This document shows positions 57,071 to 64,000 of a DNA stretch of 64,000 bases, in pieces. Under the pieces are notes generated by a model that saw only the letters and a list, made by a program, of their open reading frames with translations, searched no databases and was not told the origin of the DNA. The stretch comes from Chitinophagales bacterium. GTDB lineage: Bacteria > Bacteroidota > Bacteroidia > Chitinophagales > Chitinophagaceae. A program made the translations under genes and the position numbers. The DNA is taken from NCBI GenBank assembly GCA_013298665.1, contig JAAFIK010000024.1, positions 1 to 64,000 on the forward strand, read 5' to 3'. Each line of letters opens with the position of its first letter. The first letter of the stretch is position 1.

Positions 57071-57270
57071 CTTTTTCTTTTTGCTCCCCCAAAAAGAAAA
57101 AAAAGGGGCCCGAAACCCATTACAACCTTCCGATAGCTATCGGAATCGAGGGCAGCACTGATGTAGCTTTTGTACTACCCGTGCGTTCCGCTCGGCAAGT
57201 GTAGCTTCATCTCCGATAGCTGTCGGAGTAATACTACAGCCATGCGAGGACAAGCCCGATAGCTTGCGAA
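57071..57270. repeat. Intergenic palindromic repeat cluster (CCGATAGCTATCGG type)
   Basis: In the gene-free stretch 56948-57452 there is an AT-only hairpin (CTTTTTCTTTTTG at 57071-57083 against CAAAAAGAAAAAAAAG at 57090-57105). It is followed by a perfect 18-base palindrome TTCCGATAGCTATCGGAA (57128-57145), a second imperfect copy CTCCGATAGCTGTCGGAG (57211-57228) and a half copy near 57255-57268. This looks like a REP-type dispersed element. No gene is seen here. Confidence 0.65.
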
Positions 57271-57452
57271 AAATTGAAATGCACCCGTTATGCAGACACT
57301 ATATTATTACTGAAACCCACAGGCCACCTCCTTGCCCCGGGAGTCTGATAAAAATACCCATTTGACAAAATAGGCATAAGTACCTGCAAAAAAATCTGCA
57401 TATGGTAGTATATTGCCGTTAAAATTACTTAAAATCACTAAAACAATTATTT

Positions 57453-57947
57453 ATGGCAACAGGTCATCTCAACCCGGAACAGACAAGTTCAGTTTTCAAA
57501 ATCGATGTAAACGAAGCGGCTAAGTATACAGATCGCTGGCGGCAAATGCATGAGGATGCCAATGAAAAAGATTACGTGAAGGCCATTACCGTTGATGCAG
57601 AGGAGTTGAAAAGCGTAATTGAAGAACTGGGTAAAAACAGTAAGGGCAAACTGAATGCAGTCCGTTTTTATCTGGGCAGAAAGCCCGCTACGAAGATGTC
57701 ACCTTCGGGCTTCCAGGGGAAAGACATTACCTGCCTGATCCTGGTTGGCGTAGCCGGGTTTGAAGAGAACACCGATCTCGGCAAACCACCCTTACAAGCA
57801 GGTGTTGACCTTACCCAGTATTTTACAGAAGGTCTGCCCGGTGCAGATGGATTGGAAGAACCCGGAGAAGTGGTGAGCGGTTGTTACGATTTTACGTACC
57901 CTTGCCCGTCAACCTGTGCTGTGGGCAGTGTACTCCTTGGTGAATAG
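57453..57947 (+). CDS. Unknown soluble protein heading a two-component operon
   Basis: A 164-residue acidic protein with no signal peptide or membrane helix, from the ATG at 57453. I do not recognise its family. It has an alpha/beta look, with an internal hydrophobic strand (DITCLILVGVAGF, about residues 92-104), and a Cys-containing end (GCYDFTYPCPSTCAVGSVLL) with three closely spaced cysteines that could bind a metal or form disulfides. It is 47 bases before the polytopic membrane protein of the kinase operon, so a role in the same signalling unit is likely. Confidence 0.65.
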   Translation: MATGHLNPEQTSSVFKIDVNEAAKYTDRWRQMHEDANEKDYVKAITVDAEELKSVIEELGKNSKGKLNAVRFYLGRKPATKMSPSGFQGKDITCLILVGVAGFEENTDLGKPPLQAGVDLTQYFTEGLPGADGLEEPGEVVSGCYDFTYPCPSTCAVGSVLLGE

Positions 57948-57994
57948 ACGGCTATGACCAATCACCTTTTTACAGATAAGAATCACAAGTTGCT

Positions 57995-58639
57995 ATGGAT
58001 CAATTGAAGGATATCCTTTTCAGGTATACACCCTGGGTAATCTTGATACCCTTTGGCATCGCTGTCCGTTATTTCAGGAGATATCCCCCTGAATTAAAAG
58101 CGATCACACTTTACCTGTTACTAACAATTATCACCCAGTGGCTGTCGTACCAGTTCTGGGAGCAAAAAAAAAATAACCTTGTCATACTGCACATCTACAC
58201 GGTGCCTGAATTCCTGTGTCTGTTCGCTTATTATTATGCGTTACTCAGGGGATTCCTGCACCGTGTCTTTTTTATTATACTGGCTGTGGCCTTCCCGCTT
58301 TTCAGTATTTTCAACTCTCTCTTCATTGAAAAGACAACTGCATTCAACAGTTACAGCCGTTCTGTAGAAGCCCTTATTTTTATCTTCCTGTCGGCATCCT
58401 GGTTTGTCAAATCCGTTTCACTTGTGCCCAATGAACCTGCAAAAAATTCCTCGCGGCACTTCATTACTGCCGGTCTGCTCATCTATTTCTCAGGATCAAT
58501 ACTCCTGTTCGCCCTTGGAGCCAATATTATACGGCTATCCCCGGCATTCAGGGTGAATGTATGGATATTAAATACTACATTAGCTGTATTGCTATATCTG
58601 CTCATAGCAGTGGGTTTATGGAAACAAAAGAAAATATAA
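57995..58639 (+). CDS. Polytopic membrane protein, possible split sensor
   Basis: A 214-residue protein with about seven hydrophobic helices (for example ELKAITLYLLLTIITQWLSY, FFIILAVAFPLFSIFNSLFI, AGLLIYFSGSILLFALGA, NTTLAVLLYLLIAVGLW) and a short basic tail (KQKKI). No family is recognised. Its last 22 bases overlap the histidine kinase gene, which has only one helix and no sensor domain, so this protein may supply the sensing or membrane part in trans. The function is inferred from context. Confidence 0.7.
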   Translation: MDQLKDILFRYTPWVILIPFGIAVRYFRRYPPELKAITLYLLLTIITQWLSYQFWEQKKNNLVILHIYTVPEFLCLFAYYYALLRGFLHRVFFIILAVAFPLFSIFNSLFIEKTTAFNSYSRSVEALIFIFLSASWFVKSVSLVPNEPAKNSSRHFITAGLLIYFSGSILLFALGANIIRLSPAFRVNVWILNTTLAVLLYLLIAVGLWKQKKI

Positions 58640-59418
58640 AGTTCTATTTTGGCATCATTACCGCAGTACTCGCAATCCTCATCATTGCCGGAGGTTTTAT
58701 CCTTGCATTTATCCGTTACCGGAAAAGGATGACGCTCCAGCAACAGGAACTTTTCAGGCTTGATGCACAGCATAAGAAAAACCTGCTGCTGAGCAATATT
58801 GAATCTGTTGAAAGTGAACGTATGCGTATAGCCAAAGACATACACGATGAAATCGGCAGTATATTTTCTACATTATCGCTCTCTGTCAGCCAGCTTCAAC
58901 CGGGCAGCACGATCTCAGCAGAAATACTGGAAAGTAATCACCAGCTCATTACCATGGGCATTGATGGTGTCCGGCGCATTGCTCATTCCATCATTCCATT
59001 TGAGCTTGAATTGCTCGGGCTTTACCATGCGCTTGAACAGCACTTTGATAAAATTGCACGGTTATCGGCTATAGAAGTTCAATTTAACAGCAGCAGCAAT
59101 ATTGACAGGATAAAACCCAATGCGGCCCTTGCCATTTACCGCATTATACAGGAGCTTACTTCCAACAGCATCAAATATGCCATGGCCAAAAGCATCTGTT
59201 TCTCCATCACCCAAAAAGAAGACAGCTTAAAGCTGGTGTACACAGATGATGGTGTGGGTACCCGTATCGCCAACACCGGCTTACAAAAAGGTATTGGTCT
59301 GAAAAATATCGAAAGCCGCGTTATATTGCTGGAAGGTACCGTCCGCTTTCAATCTGAACCCGGTGGTGGATTTTCCTGTACCATTGTCATTCCCCAATCT
59401 CAAAATACCATACCATGA
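58618..59418 (+). CDS. NarL/DegS-type sensor histidine kinase lacking a sensor domain
   Basis: A 266-residue kinase with one helix (GIITAVLAILIIAGGFILAF) then a short coiled coil. The HisKA_3 dimerisation region has the phospho-His in ERMRIAKDIHDEIGSIFSTL. The ATPase domain keeps the N box (LTSNSIKYA) and a glycine-rich G box (DDGVGTR, then GIGLKNIESRV). I start at the ATG at 58618; the frame is open from 58561 but that part overlaps the previous gene. It overlaps the regulator gene by four bases (ATGA). Confidence 0.9.
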   Translation: METKENIKFYFGIITAVLAILIIAGGFILAFIRYRKRMTLQQQELFRLDAQHKKNLLLSNIESVESERMRIAKDIHDEIGSIFSTLSLSVSQLQPGSTISAEILESNHQLITMGIDGVRRIAHSIIPFELELLGLYHALEQHFDKIARLSAIEVQFNSSSNIDRIKPNAALAIYRIIQELTSNSIKYAMAKSICFSITQKEDSLKLVYTDDGVGTRIANTGLQKGIGLKNIESRVILLEGTVRFQSEPGGGFSCTIVIPQSQNTIP

Positions 59419-60074
59419 TACCAATTGCTGTAGCAGACGACCAGTCATTGTTCCGTAAAGGACTTATCTCACTATTGAACACATTCAGCAATGTGTGTGT
59501 AGCGATTGAGGCTGAAGATGGAGAAGATTTGTTAAACCAGTTGGCCAGTGCAGATACGGTCATTCAGGTTGCCTTACTCGATATCAATATGCCCCGCCTC
59601 AACGGCATAGAAACGATGAAGCAGATCAGGTTGAAGTACCCCGGCATCAAAAACATTATCCTCACTGTACACGAAGAGGACAAATACATCAACAAACTGA
59701 TAGAAGAAGGCGCCAATGCATACCTGGCTAAAAATGCACAACCGGCAGAGCTGGAGAAAGCGATCAATACTGTTATTACCCACGATTACTATTTTAATGA
59801 AAACACCATACGTGCGATGCACAATCATGTACAGGGAAAGCGATTAAAATTCAGTATCAACATTGCTGATGAACTAACGGCAAGAGAAAAGGAAATTTTG
59901 CGGCTGATCTGCCGGGAATATACCTCTCCCGAAATCGCAGCGGAACTCTTCATCAGCGAACGAACGGTAGATGGTCACCGGAATAATCTTTTACTCAAAA
60001 CGGGGTGCCGTAATACCGCTGGCCTGGTATTGTTTGCCATCAAGAATGGCATTGTGGATATGCACCTGGGCTGA
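59415..60074 (+). CDS. LuxR/NarL-type response regulator
   Basis: A 219-residue regulator paired with the preceding kinase. The receiver domain has the acidic pair at D8-D9, the phospho-acceptor in VALLDINMPRLNG and the conserved Lys in AYLAKNAQPAEL. The C-terminal LuxR helix-turn-helix is TAREKEILRLICREYTSPEI with ISERTVDGHRNNLLLKTG. The targets are unknown. A hairpin six bases after the stop likely ends the operon that began at 57453. Confidence 0.94.
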   Translation: MIPIAVADDQSLFRKGLISLLNTFSNVCVAIEAEDGEDLLNQLASADTVIQVALLDINMPRLNGIETMKQIRLKYPGIKNIILTVHEEDKYINKLIEEGANAYLAKNAQPAELEKAINTVITHDYYFNENTIRAMHNHVQGKRLKFSINIADELTAREKEILRLICREYTSPEIAAELFISERTVDGHRNNLLLKTGCRNTAGLVLFAIKNGIVDMHLG

Positions 60075-60080
60075 TCAACA

Positions 60081-60106
60081 ATAACGCCCACAGAAGTGGG
60101 CGTTAT
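60081..60106 (+). terminator. Hairpin terminator after the two-component operon
   Basis: ATAACGCCCAC (60081-60091) and GTGGGCGTTAT (60096-60106) form a perfect eleven-base stem with a four-base loop. There is no strong T run after it. Confidence 0.65.
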
Positions 60107-60211
60107 GAATAATATACAATTCAGGAAAACCGTAGTGTGCTGTTGTACAAGTGGTCATAAAGGAATAAGTGATTCGGTAACGTTCCAATCAAACCGCTGT
60201 CCGGTATTCAC

Positions 60212-63200
60212 CTACAGTTCCTTACCATGGCATTGTTTAAACTTTTTACCACTGCCACAGGGACAAGGATCATTTCTACCCGGTACTTTCTCTGCCCGGA
60301 TTGGCTCCTGCTTCACCGGCGTGGAAGGATCGTAGTAATCATTTTCCCGGGGAATGACACCCGGATCACCACCACCCGCAAAAACTTCTTTCCGCTGGCG
60401 CATCCGGCTCATATCGGTCTTTTGTTCATGTCCTTCACGTATCTGCCCGCCGCCGTCATTGATCTCTACCGGCAGGTTGGCATGACATAGGAAACTGACG
60501 ATATTTTTGTTCACCTCGTCATCCATCTGTTTGAATGCGCTAAAGGCTTCAATCTTATAAATCACCAGGGGATCCTTCTGCTCATAACCCGCTGTTTGAA
60601 CACTGTGGCGGAGATCATCCATTGCACGCAGGTGCTCCTTCCACGCGTCGTCGATCAATGCAAGGGTAATGCTTCTTTCAAGTGCATTAATCAGTTCCTG
60701 CCCGTTATTGGAAAGATATTTGTCGAGGTTGGCCAGTGCGTGAATCTGCTTACGCCCATCGGTAAACGGTACAGCTACGTTTTCGATATGCTGACCCTGC
60801 TCCTTGCGTATGTCTTTAATCCGAGCCTGGGTCATATTGATGATGCCCTGTGATTTCCGCTGGTACTGCTGTACGGCTTCATTATAGAGGCGCTCTGCCA
60901 GTACAGGCACATCTTCCCCGCTCAACTGTTCCGGGGTAATCCGGGTATCAATCCCAAAGGTCATTATGGTGGCCATTGTAAACCCGTCGTGGTCATTACC
61001 TTCTTTACAGGAGTTAATCAACCCTTCTGCCACAGAGTAGAAAGCATTATCAAGATCAAGTGCCAGCCGCTCACCAAACAGTGCATGGTTGCGCTTGCCA
61101 TAAACCACCGTACGCTGTTTGTTCATCACATCATCGTATTCGAGCAGGCGCTTACGTGTACCAAAGTGATTCTCTTCCACTTTCTTCTGGGCGCGTTCAA
61201 TACTCTTGCTGATCATACTGTGCTGAATCACTTCGCCCTCTTTATATCCCATCCTGTCCATCAGTGCGGCAATACGTTCACTGCCAAACATGCGCATCAG
61301 GTCGTCTTCAAGACTGGCGAAGAACTGCGAGCTTCCGGGATCACCCTGTCTGCCGGCACGACCACGCAACTGGCGGTCAACACGGCGGCTTTCATGGCGT
61401 TCTGTACCGAGGATGGCCAGGCCGCCGGCTTCTTTTACACCAGGACCAAGTTTGATATCGGTACCGCGGCCGGCCATATTAGTGGCAATGGTAACCGCTC
61501 CGGCCAGGCCTGCTTCGGCAACTACCTGGGCTTCCTTAGCGTGCTGCTTGGCATTGAGTACATTATGCGGAATATTTTTTTGCTTCAGCATACGGCTCAG
61601 TAACTCACTCACTTCCACACTTGTGGTTCCCACCAGGGTAGGGCGTCCGAGTGCACGCAGGCGTTCAACTTCATCAATCACAGCCTTATACTTTTCCCTT
61701 TTGGTTTTATAGACAAGATCCTGCTCGTCTTTCCGTATGACTTTGATATTTGTTGGTATCGTTACCACGTCCAGTTTATAGATGCTCCACAACTCAGCGG
61801 CCTCCGTTTCCGCAGTACCCGTCATCCCCGCAAGTTTGTGGTACATCCTGAAATAGTTTTGCAGGGTTACCGTAGCGTAGGTTTGTGTACTGGCTTCAAT
61901 CTTAACATTTTCTTTTGCTTCGATTGCCTGGTGCAGCCCATCGCTGTACCGGCGACCATCAAGGATACGGCCGGTTTGTTCATCCACAATCTTCACCTGC
62001 TCGTCCAGCACCACATACTCAACATCCTTGTCAAATAAAGTGTACGCCTTCAGCAACTGTTGCACGGTATGGATACGATCTGCCTTAACCGAGTATTCAT
62101 TGAGGAGATTTTCCTTGCGTTGCAGCTTCTCCTCCACACTCATGTCTGTTTTCTCAATTTCGCCCAGCCTTGTGGAGATGTCCGGCAGGATAAAGAACTC
62201 CGGATCCTCTCCTGAACGGGTTATCAGGTTAATTCCTTTATCGGTGAGATCTACCTGGTTATTTTTTTCATCAATGTGGAAATAGAGTTCTGCATCCACC
62301 TTGGGCATTTCCTTCTGCTGATCAGCGAGGTAATAGTTTTCGCTTTTCTGCAGTTTTACCCGAATACCGGGTTCACTCAGGAATTTGATCAATGCAGAGT
62401 TTTTGGGCAGACCACGATGGGCACGCATCAGGGCAAGCCCCCCCTCTTTAGGATCATCATTACCTTCTGCTATCTTTTTCTTTGCTTCTATAAGGAAGGT
62501 ATTGGTGGCCTTACGTTGCGCTTCCACCAGTTTTTCAATCCTTGGCTTCAGGTCAAAAAACTGCTGCGTATTGTCATTATGCCCTACCGGCCCGCTGATG
62601 ATCAATGGCGTACGTGCATCATCAATCAATACGCTATCCACTTCATCCACCATGGCAAAATGGTGTTTACGCTGCACCATTTCATCCGGGCTGTGCACCA
62701 TATTATCCCTCAGGTAATCAAAGCCAAACTCATTATTGGTACCAAAAGTAATATCTGCATTGTAGGCATTGCGACGGGCATCACTGTTGGGTTCATGTTT
62801 ATCAATACAATCTACCCGCAGCCCCAGCCATTCAAAGATGGGGCCATTCCATTCACTGTCCCGGCGCGCGAGGTAATCATTTACCGTTACAATATGCACC
62901 CCTTCCCCGGCAAGCGCATTGAGGTATGCCGGCAGGGTACTCACCAATGTTTTACCTTCACCCGTAGCCATCTCAGCAATTTTACCCTGGTGCAGTACAT
63001 TACCACCGATCAACTGTACATCATAGTGCACCATATTCCATTTCACGAGGCCACCTGCTGCCATCCAACTGTTGCTGTATATCGCCTTATCACCGGCAAT
63101 TTGTACATTATCCTTACGTGCAGCCAGATCCCGGTCAAGGTCGGTTGCCGTAGCTTCCAGCGTTTCATTTTCCTTAAACCGGCGGCTGGTTTCCTTCACC

Positions 63201-63544
63201 ACGGCAAAGGCTTCCGGCAGAATTTCGTCAAGAACGACTTCGATTTGCTTATCGCGGTCTTTCTTGAGTGTATCCACTTCCTTGTAAATAATATCCCTGC
63301 CATTAATATCTGTAGATGGCAGGTCTTCCGCTGCCTGCTTTTTAGCGGCAATCTCGGCGTCAATGGCCTTTAAATGTTCGCGGATACGGGTTTTGAATAC
63401 CTGGGTTTTATTACGCAGATCGTCGTTACTGAGCGATTGAAGTTGTGCAAAAGCCTGACCGATTTTATCCACCACCGGCATAATCAGTTTTACGTCTTTC
63501 TCACTTTTATTGCCCCCAAATAGTTTCGATATGAAGCCTAACAT
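60212..63544 (-). CDS. secA: Preprotein translocase ATPase SecA
   Basis: Motor that pushes unfolded preproteins through SecYEG. At 1,110 residues it is longer than the E. coli form (901), as is usual in Bacteroidota, with extra sequence in the N-terminal and middle regions. Motifs: ATGEGKTLVSTLPAYLNAL (Walker A), MVDEVDSVLIDDARTPLIIS (DEAD-like box and arginine contact), NMAGRGTDIKLG and QLRGRAGRQGDPG. The C-terminus is the zinc tail CPCGSGKKFKQCHG that binds SecB and lipids. A TACCTTTG box lies at 63649-63656 on the minus strand. Confidence 0.98.
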   Translation of the reverse strand: MLGFISKLFGGNKSEKDVKLIMPVVDKIGQAFAQLQSLSNDDLRNKTQVFKTRIREHLKAIDAEIAAKKQAAEDLPSTDINGRDIIYKEVDTLKKDRDKQIEVVLDEILPEAFAVVKETSRRFKENETLEATATDLDRDLAARKDNVQIAGDKAIYSNSWMAAGGLVKWNMVHYDVQLIGGNVLHQGKIAEMATGEGKTLVSTLPAYLNALAGEGVHIVTVNDYLARRDSEWNGPIFEWLGLRVDCIDKHEPNSDARRNAYNADITFGTNNEFGFDYLRDNMVHSPDEMVQRKHHFAMVDEVDSVLIDDARTPLIISGPVGHNDNTQQFFDLKPRIEKLVEAQRKATNTFLIEAKKKIAEGNDDPKEGGLALMRAHRGLPKNSALIKFLSEPGIRVKLQKSENYYLADQQKEMPKVDAELYFHIDEKNNQVDLTDKGINLITRSGEDPEFFILPDISTRLGEIEKTDMSVEEKLQRKENLLNEYSVKADRIHTVQQLLKAYTLFDKDVEYVVLDEQVKIVDEQTGRILDGRRYSDGLHQAIEAKENVKIEASTQTYATVTLQNYFRMYHKLAGMTGTAETEAAELWSIYKLDVVTIPTNIKVIRKDEQDLVYKTKREKYKAVIDEVERLRALGRPTLVGTTSVEVSELLSRMLKQKNIPHNVLNAKQHAKEAQVVAEAGLAGAVTIATNMAGRGTDIKLGPGVKEAGGLAILGTERHESRRVDRQLRGRAGRQGDPGSSQFFASLEDDLMRMFGSERIAALMDRMGYKEGEVIQHSMISKSIERAQKKVEENHFGTRKRLLEYDDVMNKQRTVVYGKRNHALFGERLALDLDNAFYSVAEGLINSCKEGNDHDGFTMATIMTFGIDTRITPEQLSGEDVPVLAERLYNEAVQQYQRKSQGIINMTQARIKDIRKEQGQHIENVAVPFTDGRKQIHALANLDKYLSNNGQELINALERSITLALIDDAWKEHLRAMDDLRHSVQTAGYEQKDPLVIYKIEAFSAFKQMDDEVNKNIVSFLCHANLPVEINDGGGQIREGHEQKTDMSRMRQRKEVFAGGGDPGVIPRENDYYDPSTPVKQEPIRAEKVPGRNDPCPCGSGKKFKQCHGKEL

Positions 63545-63714
63545 AAAATTCCGTGTTACAGGGTATTGTTAATGAATGATAAATATTTGATTTTTACCCT
63601 GTCAAATATGGTGCGCCGTTTCAAAGACTGGCCAAAATGGCAGGGAGGCAAAGGTACAATATATGTTGGGATGCGGGGAAGGTGATTTTGGGACTTCTGC
63701 CTGCACCAATACGC

Positions 63715-63722
63715 TATATTTG
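63715..63722 (+). promoter_or_regulatory. Candidate -7 promoter element for the last gene
   Basis: TATATTTG is a perfect -7 match 47 bases before the ATG at 63770. A TTTG lies at 63687-63690, 24 bases away, a little long for the usual spacing. Confidence 0.35.
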
Positions 63723-63769
63723 AGGGTCGTTGATCATCAAAAAGTATAAATCGTAATATAGCAAGCATT

Positions 63770-64000
63770 ATGCAATACCGCAGTTTTTTCGCCGCCACCC
63801 TGTTTTGGGTCATTACAGGGGGGTGTACCAGTAACGAAATCGGCAACAGCAAAGACGTTGCGCCCGAAACCATTTACCAGCAATACAGCATCAACTATAC
63901 CGAGGGCGACGAAACGGCAGAGGTTTATGCGCAATTTCGTTTTGGTGGTAAAAATGGCACCACCCTTGTACTCAATCCACCCAGCGGCGTCAGTTTTGAC
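63770..64000 (+). CDS. Lipoprotein, start only (cut by window end)
   Basis: The ATG at 63770 opens a frame of 77 codons to the window edge. It begins with a signal peptide and lipobox (SFFAATLFWVITGGC, Cys at residue 19), followed by a Ser/Asn-rich linker and a beta-rich segment (TAEVYAQFRFGGKNGTTLVL). No family can be named from this part. It is divergent from secA. Confidence 0.7.
   Translation, partial: MQYRSFFAATLFWVITGGCTSNEIGNSKDVAPETIYQQYSINYTEGDETAEVYAQFRFGGKNGTTLVLNPPSGVSFD

Noticed and set aside
62276-63373. Open frame of 365 codons on the plus strand
   Set aside because: It is antisense to secA and Phe/His/Ile rich in the way typical of shadow frames.
63556-63873. 105-codon minus-strand frame upstream of secA
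   Set aside because: It overlaps the divergent promoter region and the start of the lipoprotein gene, and lacks any domain or signal peptide.

Overview
The window is chromosomal DNA of a Bacteroidota bacterium, most likely of the Chitinophagaceae/Sphingobacteria side. The signs are a secreted pappalysin-type protease carrying a type IX secretion (gliding-motility type) C-terminal domain, a type III glutamine synthetase, DUF3667 and DUF4292 proteins, a SecA of about 1,110 residues, and many TAnnTTTG promoter elements with almost no Shine-Dalgarno sites. The content is mostly housekeeping. I saw no phage, IS element, CRISPR array, rRNA or tRNA.

Layout. Bases 1-9229 are a minus-strand run: peptide deformylase (cut by the window edge), RuvX, a UbiA-type prenyltransferase, a TrmH-type methyltransferase, CTP synthase, an orphan amylase-C-like lipoprotein, ProC, HldD and PurL. 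Bases 9330-13464 (+) hold an unknown polytopic membrane protein, glutamine synthetase III and a Spy/CpxP-like protein. Bases 13759-21853 (-) hold an OmdA-like protein, a frameshifted tricorn-like protease, MurB, PriA and PlsC. Bases 21991-24803 (+) hold L21, L27, a histone-H1-like Lys/Ala protein and a PolX/PHP protein with a degenerate polymerase site. Bases 25100-25750 are a decayed patch with a relic of a type IX sorting domain and a 104-bp tandem repeat.

Bases 25788-31667 hold YigZ, an EamA transporter, RibD, PrmC (+), an ExbB/ExbD pair and an SPFH protein. Bases 31820-38092 (+) hold a DUF3667 protein, MazG, a very large NtrY-like histidine kinase and a GNAT protein. Bases 38156-40221 (-) are the iscS-iscU-iscA iron-sulfur cluster set. 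After methylmalonyl-CoA epimerase comes a 2,257-residue secreted protease/adhesin (-) containing a recent 426-bp internal duplication. Bases 47913-52683 hold a metallo-beta-lactamase-fold hydrolase, a TolB-like/outer-membrane-barrel fusion and a small Cys-rich double-glycine-leader peptide. Bases 52744-56947 (-) hold an alpha/beta hydrolase, an EnvC-like LytM protein, a DUF4292 lipoprotein, dUTPase and a small membrane protein. Bases 57453-60074 (+) form a compact signalling operon: unknown soluble protein, polytopic membrane protein, histidine kinase and LuxR-type regulator. SecA (-) and the start of a lipoprotein (+) close the window.

The most novel-looking item is the 71-residue peptide at 52468-52683. 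It has a bacteriocin-type GG leader followed by an eight-cysteine core whose spacing (C-x6-C-x5-CC-x3-C-x10-C) resembles inhibitor-cystine-knot toxins, and no maturation or export genes are visible nearby. Other items worth checking are the frameshift that separates the tricorn-like protease from its nucleophile, the signalling operon at 57453-60074, the TolB/barrel fusion, and promoters that sit only 4-9 bases before start codons.
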